Assembly (NCBI GenBank): GCA_026127925.1
Contig: JAJSLM010000004.1
Span: forward strand, 96,496-160,495
DNA: 64,000 bases
Direction: 5' to 3'
DNA from: Thermoplasmatales archaeon
GTDB taxonomy: Archaea; Thermoplasmatota; Thermoplasmata; Thermoplasmatales; Thermoplasmataceae
In this document: one piece after another, positions 25,370 through 34,550 of the stretch
Layout: each line of letters opens with the position of its first letter
Numbering within the stretch: the stretch's first letter is position 1
Notes under the pieces: model-generated
Databases searched by the model: none
What the model was told of the DNA's origin: nothing
What the model saw: only the letters and a program-made list of their open reading frames with translations
Program-made: the position numbers and the translations under genes

Positions 25370-25669
25370 CTATACTGCCTCTATTTTAAATCCCATACTT
25401 TCAAGGTACTTCTTCACAGTATCCCTGTGGTCCCCCTGAAGCTCGATCGTTTTTCCGTCCTTAACAGTGCCCCCGGATGCGACCTTTCTCTTGAGTTCCT
25501 TCGCGATATCCTTGATATTCTCTGATTTGGGATCAATGCCCTCGATTATCGTCATGGTTTTCCCGTATCTTCTCTTATCTACGCTTACCCGAATAGTCTG
25601 GGAATCCCTGGAAAATCCTTCCCAGGGGCGCAATTCTTTTGGAAGACCCGTGAAATCCTTATCACTCAT
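25370..25669 (-). CDS. Translation initiation factor aIF1 (SUI1 family)
   Basis: A 99-residue SUI1-fold protein with IRVSVDKRRYGKTMTIIEGI, KSENIKDIAKELKRKVASGG and the signature TVKDGKTIELQGDHRDTVKK, ending LESMGFKIEAV. aIF1 promotes correct start-codon selection. It overlaps L29 by eight bases and lies one base before Rpp29. Confidence 0.95.
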   Translation of the reverse strand: MSDKDFTGLPKELRPWEGFSRDSQTIRVSVDKRRYGKTMTIIEGIDPKSENIKDIAKELKRKVASGGTVKDGKTIELQGDHRDTVKKYLESMGFKIEAV

Positions 25670-25865
25670 TTCTTTTGCCCTCCGACCCTACAGTCTTGAT
25701 CCGAGCGATCTGTCTTCTTAAAGACCTGATCTTACCCGGATTCTTCGGTGCACCGCCCATGGCGACGGATGCACGTTCCTTCAGCAACGAATCCTTGAGA
25801 GCATCGAGTCGTTCATTGATTTCCTTTTGATTCATCTGCCTTATTTCCTTCGCTCGCAGTTCCAT
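25662..25865 (-). CDS. rpl29: Ribosomal protein L29
   Basis: A 67-residue protein near the exit tunnel: [20 protein letters not shown] and [20 protein letters not shown] with [13 protein letters not shown]. The ATG at 25865 has a GGAGGA Shine-Dalgarno seven bases upstream and gives the normal L29 N-terminus, so the 53-bp overlap with the tail of S3 is real. Confidence 0.94.
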   Translation of the reverse strand: MELRAKEIRQMNQKEINERLDALKDSLLKERASVAMGGAPKNPGKIRSLRRQIARIKTVGSEGKRNE

Positions 25866-26535
25866 TTTTTTCCTCCTCTACTTTATCTACACCACTACTA
25901 ACTTCCGGCTCTTTCGTTTCAAGGGGCTTTGGTGGTGCCTCTATCTTAATCACCGGATTTATCTTATCTGGAAGCTTGTAATCGCCCTTGAGCATTGATA
26001 CCCTGACGCCGATTATACCAAGCTTCAATTTTGCCTGTGAATATCCGACTGCCATTCCGATTCTTCCAGGTTCACCGGAATACTTTACCGAGCCGTACAT
26101 GAATTTCTGGGATCTCGCCCTCTCTCCAGATATTTTCCCTCCGATCCGTATCATCACGCCTTTTGAGCCGCTGTCGATTATTCTTCTCAGAGACGTATTG
26201 CCCGCTTTCCTGTAATGCCATCCTTTTTCGAGTGACAGGGCAATCTTCTTGGAAACAACCTGAGGATTAAGATCCGGGTTGCTGATCTCCTTGACTTCTA
26301 TCTGGGGACTCTCCACCTTATATTTTGTCTCCAGGTACGATGTGATGGCCTGCACCCTTGAACCACGATGCCCGATAACCAGACCGGGTTTGTTCACATA
26401 GAGAGCTATATTGGTTCCGAAGGGAGTGCGTTTCATCTCCATTCCACCGTAGCCTGCTTCGTCCGTCTGCCTTTTTATATATTCAGATATAAGCAATTTA
26501 TTAACTGAATTTGATATGAACTTTCTTTCCTTCAT
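25813..26535 (-). CDS. rps3: Ribosomal protein S3
   Basis: A 240-residue protein with an N-terminal KH domain ([40 protein letters not shown]) and a C-terminal domain ([40 protein letters not shown]). It lines the mRNA entry channel. The last 45 residues are an acidic, disordered tail ([20 protein letters not shown]) whose final 17 codons overlap L29 in another frame. Confidence 0.95.
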   Translation of the reverse strand: MKERKFISNSVNKLLISEYIKRQTDEAGYGGMEMKRTPFGTNIALYVNKPGLVIGHRGSRVQAITSYLETKYKVESPQIEVKEISNPDLNPQVVSKKIALSLEKGWHYRKAGNTSLRRIIDSGSKGVMIRIGGKISGERARSQKFMYGSVKYSGEPGRIGMAVGYSQAKLKLGIIGVRVSMLKGDYKLPDKINPVIKIEAPPKPLETKEPEVSSGVDKVEEEKNGTASEGNKADESKGNQ

Positions 26536-26981
26536 TCCTCTTCCTCCTGTACCACAATCTCCAGGTTCACGAGATCCTTGAATGATGCTCCAGATCGTCC
26601 CTGCGCCTTTGGCAGGTACTTCTTGATCATTCTACCCTTTGATGCCGCAACATGAACAATCTTCAAATTGTCTGTGTTGAGACCATTAAATTCGGCATTA
26701 GATTCAGCGTTGGCCAGTAATTTCATGAAAGCTCTTGCGGTCTTTATCGGGTATCTTCCCGGGCCCACAGCTTTCTTGTGAGAAACGGAATCCAAGTACC
26801 TGAAATAAGGAACCGGCTTCTTCTTTTCTATAACGAGATCAAGCGTGTCTTTTGCAACCTGCAGGTTCATTCCCCTGAGAAAGTGCGCTACGTTGACTGC
26901 GTCTTTTAGTGATACGTCCTGTTCGTATAGCCTTCCTTTAGAGGAATGCTCCGGAATTTCATTAATTGAGTAACCTTTCAT
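26532..26981 (-). CDS. rpl22: Ribosomal protein L22
   Basis: A 149-residue exit-tunnel protein: [60 protein letters not shown] and [16 protein letters not shown]. It overlaps S3 by four bases; a 7-bp gap separates it from S19. Confidence 0.95.
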   Translation of the reverse strand: MKGYSINEIPEHSSKGRLYEQDVSLKDAVNVAHFLRGMNLQVAKDTLDLVIEKKKPVPYFRYLDSVSHKKAVGPGRYPIKTARAFMKLLANAESNAEFNGLNTDNLKIVHVAASKGRMIKKYLPKAQGRSGASFKDLVNLEIVVQEEEE

Positions 26982-26988
26982 TTTAACA

Positions 26989-27447
26989 TCACTTCAACGG
27001 CATGAACTTCGAAGATCTGGTTGCACCGACTCCAGGACCAGAGTGCTTTACCTCTTTCCTTGTCATGGCGAACTCTCCGAGATAATGCCCAATCATCTCG
27101 GGTTTTATCTCAAACCTGGTGTAGGAATTACCATTGTACACTTCTACGACTTTGCCGACAAATGCTGGAATTATTATTGCATCCCTAACGTGAGTTTTCA
27201 GGTGGGAAGTGCCCTCAAGGGAAAGTTTTTTGAACAATACGCCTTGGTCATGGTTATTCTCCCTCAGCAGAGACCTTCTGGCTCTGGACGGGAGCAGCTG
27301 AACGAGTTTATCCATAGGCATTTTCTTCAGTTCTTCCAAAGTGAAGCCCCTGTAGGTAAACTCCTTTGCTCTTCCCATCACAACTTTCTGTGACTTTCGT
27401 GCCCTCCGTTTTATGGACTTTACTGATGCCTGTTTATTTTGCGCCAT
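26989..27447 (-). CDS. rps19: Ribosomal protein S19
   Basis: A 152-residue archaeal S19 with the eukaryote-like N-terminal extension FTYRGFTLEELKKMPMDKLV and the core TSHLKTHVRDAIIIPAFVGK, VVEVYNGNSYTRFEIKPEM and IGHYLGEFAMTRKEVKHSGP. It sits in the small-subunit head. Its start shares one base with the L2 stop. Confidence 0.96.
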   Translation of the reverse strand: MAQNKQASVKSIKRRARKSQKVVMGRAKEFTYRGFTLEELKKMPMDKLVQLLPSRARRSLLRENNHDQGVLFKKLSLEGTSHLKTHVRDAIIIPAFVGKVVEVYNGNSYTRFEIKPEMIGHYLGEFAMTRKEVKHSGPGVGATRSSKFMPLK

Positions 27448-28139
27448 TACTTATTCCTCCTCTGAGGAGATAGTCTCCCAACCTTTCTTCCAGGCGGCGT
27501 TCCCCGCCCTACGGTGGATGGACGACCGACGTGCTGATGATTGCCTCCGCCATGCGGGTGATTTATTGCATTCATGGCTACCCCTCTTACAGTGTATGGT
27601 CTTTTGGCCTTGCTCCTCAAATAATGAATATGGGTTCCAGCCTTAAGGATCGGTTTCGTCGTCAAACCGGATCCAGCAACCCTTCCTACGGTAGCCTTGC
27701 ACATAGGACTAAAAAGCCTTAATTTTCCTGATGGCAACTTTATAGAAACCTGCTCTCCATGCCCGACAACAAGTGCCGCAGCACCGGCTGTTCTGCAGAA
27801 TTTTCCGCCGTCTCCAGGGAAACTCTCTATGTTGTACACATATTCGCCATCAGCTATCTGGCCAAGTTCTATGGTCGATCCTCTATCTATTCTTGATGGG
27901 TCATCCATGACTATATCTTGACCAACAAATACGCCGTTGAAGGCCAGGGTCATGTGATTCTTGTTATTCTCGTCCTGGAGCAACATAACCGGTGCATTCC
28001 TTCCTGGAGCCTGCACGATATCCTTTACCTTGTACTGTCCTGTGGACAGATTCTCAATCTTCCCAATATGGCGATGGCTTGGGCTTCTGTATACGAGCCC
28101 TCCCTTTCCTCGCCTTCTTGGAGTTATACGCTTACCCAT
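27447..28139 (-). CDS. rpl2: Ribosomal protein L2
   Basis: A 230-residue peptidyl-transferase-proximal protein: [60 protein letters not shown] and the catalytic-centre loop [20 protein letters not shown] with the conserved His. Length is normal for archaea. Confidence 0.97.
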   Translation of the reverse strand: MGKRITPRRRGKGGLVYRSPSHRHIGKIENLSTGQYKVKDIVQAPGRNAPVMLLQDENNKNHMTLAFNGVFVGQDIVMDDPSRIDRGSTIELGQIADGEYVYNIESFPGDGGKFCRTAGAAALVVGHGEQVSIKLPSGKLRLFSPMCKATVGRVAGSGLTTKPILKAGTHIHYLRSKAKRPYTVRGVAMNAINHPHGGGNHQHVGRPSTVGRGTPPGRKVGRLSPQRRNK

Positions 28140-28147
28140 ATTTCACC

Positions 28148-28399
28148 TCAGAATATACCTATCCTGCCTGCTATTTCATCGGCAGAAAAATCTTCCGTCA
28201 AAGTAACTATCGCTTTCTTACCGTCTTTCGTAATGACGGTATTTATGGAACTGACCTTAACCGAGAATTTCTTCTCTATCTCGCTCTTTATCTCTTTTTT
28301 TGTGCTCTTCTTTAGAACTAGGAATGAAAGCTTGTTTTCATTCTCGGTTTGCAGCATTGTCTTTTCTGTGGCAATAGGCCTCAGTATTACGTCCATCAT
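28148..28399 (-). CDS. rpl23: Ribosomal protein L23
   Basis: An 83-residue exit-site protein and SRP docking point: VILRPIATEKTMLQTENENK, LSFLVLKKSTKKEIKSEIEK and KVSSINTVITKDGKKAIVTL. It overlaps L4 by four bases. Confidence 0.95.
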   Translation of the reverse strand: MMDVILRPIATEKTMLQTENENKLSFLVLKKSTKKEIKSEIEKKFSVKVSSINTVITKDGKKAIVTLTEDFSADEIAGRIGIF

Positions 28400-29157
28400 T
28401 TCACCTCTGAAAGTTTCTTCAAGGCAGACTCCGTAAAGACTGTCAAACGGCCGCCAACACCGCCCGGAGCAAGCTTCTTTATGCTCAGTCCCTCAATCGT
28501 GGCAATATCAACCCCCGGAAGAGACGAGAATACGTCAAGATCCTTCCTTTCGGTTCCCACAATAAGCACGCTTTTAGCCTGTTTGTAAGTTCTGCCTCTC
28601 ATCTTTCCTCTGCCAGCCCTTACGTTAACGCTCTCTTTTGACCTTATGATATCGTCCCACAGATTGACCGTTGCAAGGAAAAATAACGCCTGCTTGGATT
28701 TCTTTATATTCGCCAGCGCATCGTCAGAAACGACTACCGGCAACTTGATCCCGTCTGGAACTACATGACCTCTTGCCTTTACGGCTTCAAGGGAAGATGT
28801 CAGTGCTATTGCACTGTTTCGTGCAATCAACCTTTCTTTCGCGTTCATGTTCTTTTCAAGTATCTTTGTGGTTCTCGGTGAATGTGCACTTTTTCCCTTT
28901 ACGAAACTTGCCAGTAAAACTGCAGTGTTACTTCCAGATGTTCGCGGTATTCTTGCTGTCCCGTGTCCCGGTCCTGCATTGTGCCCAACCCGGCGCATTC
29001 CCGCCATTGGAGAAGACCCGTAAGGCTGTCTGGCAGATAACGTAACGACTCTGAAGTATCGTTTTATAAGATCAGGCCTTGGGGCTATTGAGAATATCTC
29101 TGGAAGTTCAATTTCCCCCTTGACCTGACCATCGGCTGAATATACATTAGTTTTCAT
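28396..29157 (-). CDS. rpl4: Ribosomal protein L4
   Basis: A 253-residue archaeal/eukaryal L4 (L1e): EIELPEIFSIAPRPDLIKRY, ARQPYGSSPMAGMRRVGHNA, GPGHGTARIPRTSGSNTAVL and VRAGRGKMRGRTYKQAKSVL. The extended loop reaches the exit-tunnel constriction. It abuts L3 directly. Confidence 0.96.
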   Translation of the reverse strand: MKTNVYSADGQVKGEIELPEIFSIAPRPDLIKRYFRVVTLSARQPYGSSPMAGMRRVGHNAGPGHGTARIPRTSGSNTAVLLASFVKGKSAHSPRTTKILEKNMNAKERLIARNSAIALTSSLEAVKARGHVVPDGIKLPVVVSDDALANIKKSKQALFFLATVNLWDDIIRSKESVNVRAGRGKMRGRTYKQAKSVLIVGTERKDLDVFSSLPGVDIATIEGLSIKKLAPGGVGGRLTVFTESALKKLSEVK

Positions 29158-30159
29158 TTAATCACCCTGTTTGGATTCTTTCGAAACATAAGAGATGGTC
29201 ACCGCTTCTAACGAAGGAGTCTTTTGTCTGGCAGGGTCTCTCATTTTTATGAGTCTCTTGGAAGCGCCTGGAACAGAGCCATGAAGGAGGACGTATTCGG
29301 ATCTGACCAGGCCGTACTGGGGAAAACCTCCCTTAACGTTGATATCCTCGTCTTTTTCGCTTGAGTATTTCAGTACCCTGATATTATGAAATGTACGCTG
29401 GTGAAAACCAACTTGACCAGCCTGCGGAACAGTGTTTCTGACCCAATCTGGATGCCATGGGCCCAGTGTTCCAATCATTCTTCTATGTTTCCTGTTCTTA
29501 GTTGGCAAAAGTTTCACTCCAAATCTCTTTATATGGCCCTGGAAACCTTTTCCCTTCGTCACACCTATAACATCAACAAAATTACCAGGTTTTGAGAAAT
29601 CGGAAAACTTAATTTCTTTTCCAAGGTGTTCTTCGGCATATTTCAACCTTGATTGAAGATCTGAACCGGAGATTTTTACTTCAAATATGTCCGGTGTTTT
29701 TGAAGGTACTCCTGTTATCGAATCAGGATTAGTGCTAACTATTAACCTGACATCGGAAAGACTGTCCGGAGAAACAGGCAGACCTTTTTCCTCGCCTTCC
29801 TTCTTCGTTCTTTTCGGTATCCTTCTTAGAAGGTCTTTACTTAAGGTTTCAGCCCACTTCTCAGATAGCGTTCTAAGACCCTCGTCTGTCTCTTCATAAT
29901 ACCTTATTCCGACGACGTTAAGAGGCGGTACCTCTACAATTGTGACTGCTGATGCTATTGACTGCCCTGCAGTAACACTATATTTGCGATAATCAGTCAT
30001 TTCGATATGCGTCATACCGACCTTGTATCCGGCAAACGCCTGTATTTTTGGACTGCCGTCTAATTCGGGCCATGACCTGATGTCGCCCTGCATTCTCTTT
30101 GCTCGTACTCGAGGATAATATCCAGTAGATCCTCTCCTAGGATGATGTGGTGTCGCCAT
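29158..30159 (-). CDS. rpl3: Ribosomal protein L3
   Basis: A 333-residue protein, first gene of the great ribosomal cluster. Motifs: HHPRRGSTGYYPRVRAKRM, IQAFAGYKVGMTHIEMTDYR, VIGVTKGKGFQGHIKRFGVK, HRRMIGTLGPWHPDWVRNTV and QAGQVGFHQRTFHNIRVLKY. An AGGTGA Shine-Dalgarno precedes the ATG by six bases. Confidence 0.97.
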   Translation of the reverse strand: MATPHHPRRGSTGYYPRVRAKRMQGDIRSWPELDGSPKIQAFAGYKVGMTHIEMTDYRKYSVTAGQSIASAVTIVEVPPLNVVGIRYYEETDEGLRTLSEKWAETLSKDLLRRIPKRTKKEGEEKGLPVSPDSLSDVRLIVSTNPDSITGVPSKTPDIFEVKISGSDLQSRLKYAEEHLGKEIKFSDFSKPGNFVDVIGVTKGKGFQGHIKRFGVKLLPTKNRKHRRMIGTLGPWHPDWVRNTVPQAGQVGFHQRTFHNIRVLKYSSEKDEDINVKGGFPQYGLVRSEYVLLHGSVPGASKRLIKMRDPARQKTPSLEAVTISYVSKESKQGD

Positions 30160-30300
30160 TATTTATCACCTTACACCGTTACACATTCCCGGTCTTGCCA
30201 GAATATTGGAGACCTTATTGGGTTGCCAGATATGCATTGCCCACTGTGTATGGTCTTAAGTATTCCCGAAGTCTCAGAATCTATTTAAACATTACATGTG
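30160..30300 (-). promoter_or_regulatory. Promoter and leader of the L3 ribosomal operon
   Basis: GTTTAAATA at about 30282-30290 on the minus strand is the likely TATA box, which puts the start near 30262 and a leader of about 100 bases before L3. The leader contains a 23-codon open frame (ATG 30237 to TGA 30166) whose stop lies inside the AGGTGA Shine-Dalgarno of L3, so leader translation could affect L3. I see no convincing hairpin. Confidence 0.45.
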
Positions 30301-30410
30301 TCAATGAAGACCATTGAAGGAGTGAATAGAATGAGTATCCTCGCCCCTGAAATCATAAATGTCAAATCAGATGTAGGGGGTAATATATCTCTAAAATACA
30401 ATACGAATCT

Positions 30411-31316
30411 CTAATTTTCCTGGTCCCCCACAATGGAAACATACGTGTCTTCGAGACTGTCAACGGGAGTTACCCATTTAACCATATATCCCTCCCTCTG
30501 TAAGGCATCTATTACATTTGAATTTGAAACGTTTGCATTCTTTCTGAGAATAATAGTGTTACCGCGAGCATCAACTAATTCAGCATTAGGCAAACACGCC
30601 CCGAATTTATCTCCTGACGATTCCAATTCCACCTTTATCTCACTTTCTTCCGAGAAAGTTTCTGTTTTAAACGCGATTTTCCCCTTGTTCACGATATAAA
30701 CAACATCACACACTTCCCTAGCTTCGTAAATCAGGTGTGTGCTAAGAATGATTAGCTTGTCCTTCTTTTCTTTCATTATTTTTATTAGATCCCGTATCTC
30801 CTTCATTCCGGATGGATCTAGTCCGAACGTTGGCTCATCGAGTATAAGTATTGGTGGATCCCCAACCAAGGCAGAGGCCAGTGCAAGACGCTGCTTCATT
30901 CCTCTGGAAAAGGTACCTGCACGCCTATCGAGATAACTTGAAATGTGCGTCAAGGAAGAGACGCGATTAATTTCCCTGTTGACATTTTCTTTTCTAAACC
31001 CTTTGATTTTGGCAACATAATTAAGTGCTTCTCGAGCAGTTAAATATGGATAGAATTCTGGTTGCTCTACAAGGTTCCCAACATATTTCATCGCCTTGTA
31101 TGATTCCTCTGCTACGTCGATTCCATTTATTCTGACGGATCCCATGGTAGGGTGAACAAGGCCTGTGAGTATTTTGAACATAGTTGTTTTTCCCGCTCCG
31201 TTTGGCCCGAGAATACCTACACAACCAGGATTATCAATTTTCAAATTTATTGAATCAAGTGCGGTGACGTTTGAAAAACGTTTCGTAACATCTTTCAGCT
31301 CTAGATCGAAGTTCAT
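30411..31316 (-). CDS. ABC transporter ATP-binding protein (ABC-2 cassette 1)
   Basis: A 301-residue ATPase: Walker A GILGPNGAGKTTMFKILTG (about 34-52), signature TFSRGMKQRLALASALVGDP, Walker B ILILDEPTFGLDPSG, and switch His in LIILSTHLIYEAREV. The C-terminal 80 residues form the small ferredoxin-like domain typical of CcmA/NatA-type ATPases, which pair with ABC-2 permeases. It overlaps its permease by four bases and ends cassette 1 (ectodomain protein, permease, ATPase). Confidence 0.93.
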   Translation of the reverse strand: MNFDLELKDVTKRFSNVTALDSINLKIDNPGCVGILGPNGAGKTTMFKILTGLVHPTMGSVRINGIDVAEESYKAMKYVGNLVEQPEFYPYLTAREALNYVAKIKGFRKENVNREINRVSSLTHISSYLDRRAGTFSRGMKQRLALASALVGDPPILILDEPTFGLDPSGMKEIRDLIKIMKEKKDKLIILSTHLIYEAREVCDVVYIVNKGKIAFKTETFSEESEIKVELESSGDKFGACLPNAELVDARGNTIILRKNANVSNSNVIDALQREGYMVKWVTPVDSLEDTYVSIVGDQEN

Positions 31317-32149
31317 TTCACATCCTTCCTTTCAAATATAACTGCAGCAACGGAGAATGAAACTATACCGTATATGACCATTATAAGTATAGAACGAAGC
31401 ATCTCGGTCGTACTGGGTGAATTTAATGTCGTGGAAAAAGAAAATGGATTGGAAGAAGCATTCAGGTACACGTCCTTGATTATGGAGGCCGCAACATTAA
31501 GCAGATAATATGGTGTCGTCTTGAATAGCAACTCTTCCACAATTAAATATGCATTGAATACAAGGAAATATATGAGAAAGACAGAAATATATGCATAGGT
31601 GTTCTTGTTGAAGATGGAACTGATAAGGAAAGTTAACGCCATTATTGAGAATATGAATAAAACGAGAAGGAGGTATGATTTTGGAAGTGCAGGAATCACC
31701 GAACCGAAGAGGTAGAAGAATACGCCGGCCTGCATGGCTACATAAATACTGATCACAATAATCGTGACAGAAACTGCTGCAAAGTATTTCGATACAAGAA
31801 GATTGAATCTGCTTACAGGAAGTGGGAAAATGTGGTATGCGGTTTTATTCTCAATCTCACTTGAAATCGCAGATGATCCAAAGAAAACTGCTGCAAACAC
31901 AGGAAGATCCGTCATGACAAAAGACCAGATATAACCAAGGACATCTTCCCTAATCGGCGAAGTGAAACTTGATGCAGGTATTCCTGGAAATATCTTTGAA
32001 AGATCATTTATGTATCGTATAGAAAAATAACTTAAGAGAACTGAAACAAGCACAATAATTATAAGCATCAGATAGAAACTCTTAGAACGGTAATAATTCT
32101 TGAAATAGTAGCTGTAAGTGGTTGCAAAAGATCCAAACGGAGAGGCCAT
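31313..32149 (-). CDS. ABC-2 type transporter permease (cassette 1)
   Basis: A 278-residue membrane protein with six helices: the first (SFYLMLIIIVLVSVLLSYFS) is followed by a large loop, then paired helices ending SILIMVIYGIVSFSVAAVIF. The ENKTAYHIFPLPVSRFNLLV segment after helix 2 is the usual ABC-2 coupling region. It is coupled to the ATPase by ATGA overlap and starts one base after the ectodomain gene. Substrate unknown. Confidence 0.85.
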   Translation of the reverse strand: MASPFGSFATTYSYYFKNYYRSKSFYLMLIIIVLVSVLLSYFSIRYINDLSKIFPGIPASSFTSPIREDVLGYIWSFVMTDLPVFAAVFFGSSAISSEIENKTAYHIFPLPVSRFNLLVSKYFAAVSVTIIVISIYVAMQAGVFFYLFGSVIPALPKSYLLLVLFIFSIMALTFLISSIFNKNTYAYISVFLIYFLVFNAYLIVEELLFKTTPYYLLNVAASIIKDVYLNASSNPFSFSTTLNSPSTTEMLRSILIMVIYGIVSFSVAAVIFERKDVK

Positions 32150-32150
32150 G

Positions 32151-33062
32151 TCATTGACTTCCGGGTGCTATTTTTGGGTACAAATCTTGAAAATAAAGAA
32201 CATATGATTCATAATTCCCGATACCAAAATTCAGTACCAAGTTTACAGTGCTGTTCGTGTGGGACATGGTTTTTATCAGGCTTTTGTTGCTAAGTGCGTT
32301 TGAGATATTGTAAATAGATGAGATGAGCGTTTTGTTTGTGGAATGAACATAAAGCTCTGTGGTATTCTCAAATACGTTTATTGAGAGAGGGGTAATTTTA
32401 GCCTTACTCAGGTTAATATAAATTGAAATGTTTGCGTTGGGATTGATATAAGATTTTGCACCGGTGGCGAAATTTTTACCCTTTTCATGAGCATTGACAG
32501 ATTGTTCTACGGAATATAAACTGCCGACAGTTATTATATTACTGGAATCTTGGGATACAAAAATTTTCCTATCAGATAAAATCGTAGTAACGTTTAACTC
32601 GGAGATATTAACCAGGCCGATCGAAAAGATACTGGATGGGGTTATATTATACAATTTGTTCAGATAAGATTCGTTAAGCGAAACATAGTAAATCGCATAC
32701 CCGTTATACTTTGTATAAAATGTAACATTGATTATGCTCTCTGTAGAATTTAATCCTTTATTAGCCGTAGTATTGTTTGAAAGCGAATTATTGGCACTAG
32801 AAGGCTGGATTTTGTTCATCAAGGCGTCAATGCTCGTGCCTATAACGATTCCAGTACTGTTAGAGTAATTTCCTGGTGTAGCAAACACGTACATAGGTGT
32901 ACCATTAACGTTACTAAACACCACGGCCTGAGAGTTTGCAGGTACAAAAGATGCCAATGAAGGTGCGGTAGGGGAAAGATCAGCGACCACGTAATACGCA
33001 AGCGGGGCCACAACCCCTATTGTAACAACAATGGTCAGGATCACTTTCAATGTAGATTTCAT
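32151..33062 (-). CDS. Signal-anchored sequon-rich extracellular protein (cassette 1)
   Basis: A 303-residue protein with one N-terminal hydrophobic anchor (VILTIVVTIGVVAPLAYYVV) and a long extracellular part with about 16 N-x-S/T sequons, for example NYSNSTG, NNSLSNNTT and NISELNVTT. The dense glycosylation potential suits a wall-less acidophile surface. No family is recognised. The predicted strands (NAVVFSNVNG, ISIYINLSKA) suggest beta-rich repeats. It is first in cassette 1 and probably co-functions with the adjacent ABC transporter. Confidence 0.7.
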   Translation of the reverse strand: MKSTLKVILTIVVTIGVVAPLAYYVVADLSPTAPSLASFVPANSQAVVFSNVNGTPMYVFATPGNYSNSTGIVIGTSIDALMNKIQPSSANNSLSNNTTANKGLNSTESIINVTFYTKYNGYAIYYVSLNESYLNKLYNITPSSIFSIGLVNISELNVTTILSDRKIFVSQDSSNIITVGSLYSVEQSVNAHEKGKNFATGAKSYINPNANISIYINLSKAKITPLSINVFENTTELYVHSTNKTLISSIYNISNALSNKSLIKTMSHTNSTVNLVLNFGIGNYESYVLYFQDLYPKIAPGSQ

Positions 33063-33265
33063 TTATTGTATATTTAATACAATGATTTAAGCTCTGTGAA
33101 AAATGATTCACAATGAATGAGCATCGGGTTAGAAACTAAGACGATGTGGCGTAAAGATTTTTTTTGCCGACTCTTAAATCCAAGAGTACATCTAGAATTA
33201 GTAAGGCTAGTCTGTGGAGGAATAGCATTGTTCAGACGAGATGTGAGGAACGCCCTGGCTGGTAT

Positions 33266-34390
33266 TCAGTGCTCCCTCAATGCAAGAATAGCGTGCCTCA
33301 TCAATGGATCGGTCAGGCCATATACATTTTCCTTCTTGAATATGAATCCGTAATCCAATAATTTATTCAGTAGTTTCGTGAAAGTCTTGTCATCTATGTT
33401 CTTCCCCGTTGACACTATTAGGTAGTTTTTAATGTCGATCCAGTGATTTATGCCCTGTGATATTGAAAAAAGGATTGCAAGATAACGTTCTCGCGAACGT
33501 TCGATCACATGTTCAAGCTCGGTCATCATTAATCTTGAAGCATCGTTGATAACCTTAGACTTCGCATAATTCGGATTGTGCTTCAACACGCACCTGTAGA
33601 ACCCATACATGGTTAGCCAGCCGGGATTCCCTCCAAGTGTATCGGCTGCATTTTCCAGTTCAGACCCTGTCGGGACGGCATCAAACTGCTCAAAACCTTT
33701 TATAAGAAAGTTACTACTTTTCTCTCTGTCGAATCCCTCAAGGAACAACTGGACTGCTATTCTTCCGAATAACGGCTTTTCTGGATTATCAAGATCCAGG
33801 AATCGTTCCAGGACACCTACCTCACTTCCTGTCAAGATTATAGTTATGTTTTTGAAACGATCTACAAATGAGGCAAAAAGTACATCAAAACGTGTGTTTG
33901 AGAATCTCAGATACTGGGCCTCATCAATTGCAATTACAAACCTTTCCTCCTTTTTCTCCGCATACGAGTTTATCTCATAGAGGAGATCGGAAAGTTTCGG
34001 TGGATTTTTTGGATCGAGGTTGATTTCAAGACCATGAAAACTTATTCCCTTTATCCTTGAAGCTATGCCGGATAGAAGCAGCTTAAATTTCTTTGTTCTG
34101 CTCGCTTTTCGTCTGAATTCGTTCAGCAGTAGGTTAAGTATGTCGGTTTCGTATATCAAAGACTTTTTTTTGTAAAGTTCTCTGGCGTCTATTATTATGA
34201 ATGGGGCGTCGGATTCATTTAGCGCCACGTTCAGCAAACTGGTTTTGCCCATCCTCCTTTGTCCATATATAATTATGAGAGGTGTAGTATTAAGGGCATT
34301 TTCTATCGTGTCGAGTTCCTTTTCTCGATCATAAAACTCATCAACATTTACCTTGACTCGGGAGCTGAAGTAACTATGCTTTACTGGCAT
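33266..34390 (-). CDS. Archaeal AAA ATPase (PF01637-type)
   Basis: A 374-residue STAND-like ATPase. N-terminal FYDREKELDTIENAL, Walker A IIYGQRRMGKTSLLNVAL (about 37-54), Walker B ERFVIAIDEAQYLRF, sensor ITIILTGSEVGVLERFL, and a C-terminal winged-helix region (IDDKTFTKLLNKLLDYGFIF). These proteins are abundant in archaea and often linked to mobile or defence loci; their targets are mostly unknown. The start codon lies inside the first of two tandem palindromes, which suggests autoregulation. Confidence 0.88.
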   Translation of the reverse strand: MPVKHSYFSSRVKVNVDEFYDREKELDTIENALNTTPLIIIYGQRRMGKTSLLNVALNESDAPFIIIDARELYKKKSLIYETDILNLLLNEFRRKASRTKKFKLLLSGIASRIKGISFHGLEINLDPKNPPKLSDLLYEINSYAEKKEERFVIAIDEAQYLRFSNTRFDVLFASFVDRFKNITIILTGSEVGVLERFLDLDNPEKPLFGRIAVQLFLEGFDREKSSNFLIKGFEQFDAVPTGSELENAADTLGGNPGWLTMYGFYRCVLKHNPNYAKSKVINDASRLMMTELEHVIERSRERYLAILFSISQGINHWIDIKNYLIVSTGKNIDDKTFTKLLNKLLDYGFIFKKENVYGLTDPLMRHAILALREH

Positions 34391-34421
34391 CGCATACCAG
34401 TTACTGGCATCTGATACCAGT
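34383..34421 (-). promoter_or_regulatory. Tandem 19-bp palindromes at the AAA ATPase start (putative operator)
   Basis: Two near-identical 19-bp imperfect dyads lie in direct repeat with a 20-bp period: 34383-34401 (ACTGGCATCGCATACCAGT) and 34403-34421 (ACTGGCATCTGATACCAGT). Each has ACTGG/CCAGT arms. The first covers the ATG at 34390. A TATA-like TTTAATAA lies just upstream (about 34422-34430), so a bound protein would block the transcription start. Confidence 0.65.
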
Positions 34422-34550
34422 TATTAAACATACCGCAATAACGAAACCACAGAAATTCGAAAATCGATTGAGAAAAATGCTTATAAATCATAATCCAAAC
34501 CAGCCGAAAATATGCAATGCTTAGGTTGTTAGATTATCACAGGAATAAAT

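Noticed and set aside
30331..30414. 27-codon plus-strand frame with a GGAGTG Shine-Dalgarno, divergent from L3
   Set aside because: It is very short, overlaps the 3' end of the ABC ATPase gene and has no recognisable content.
33117..33361. Plus-strand frames of 65-78 codons opposite the AAA ATPase end
   Set aside because: They lie mainly antisense to conserved ATPase codons and have no start signals or family match.
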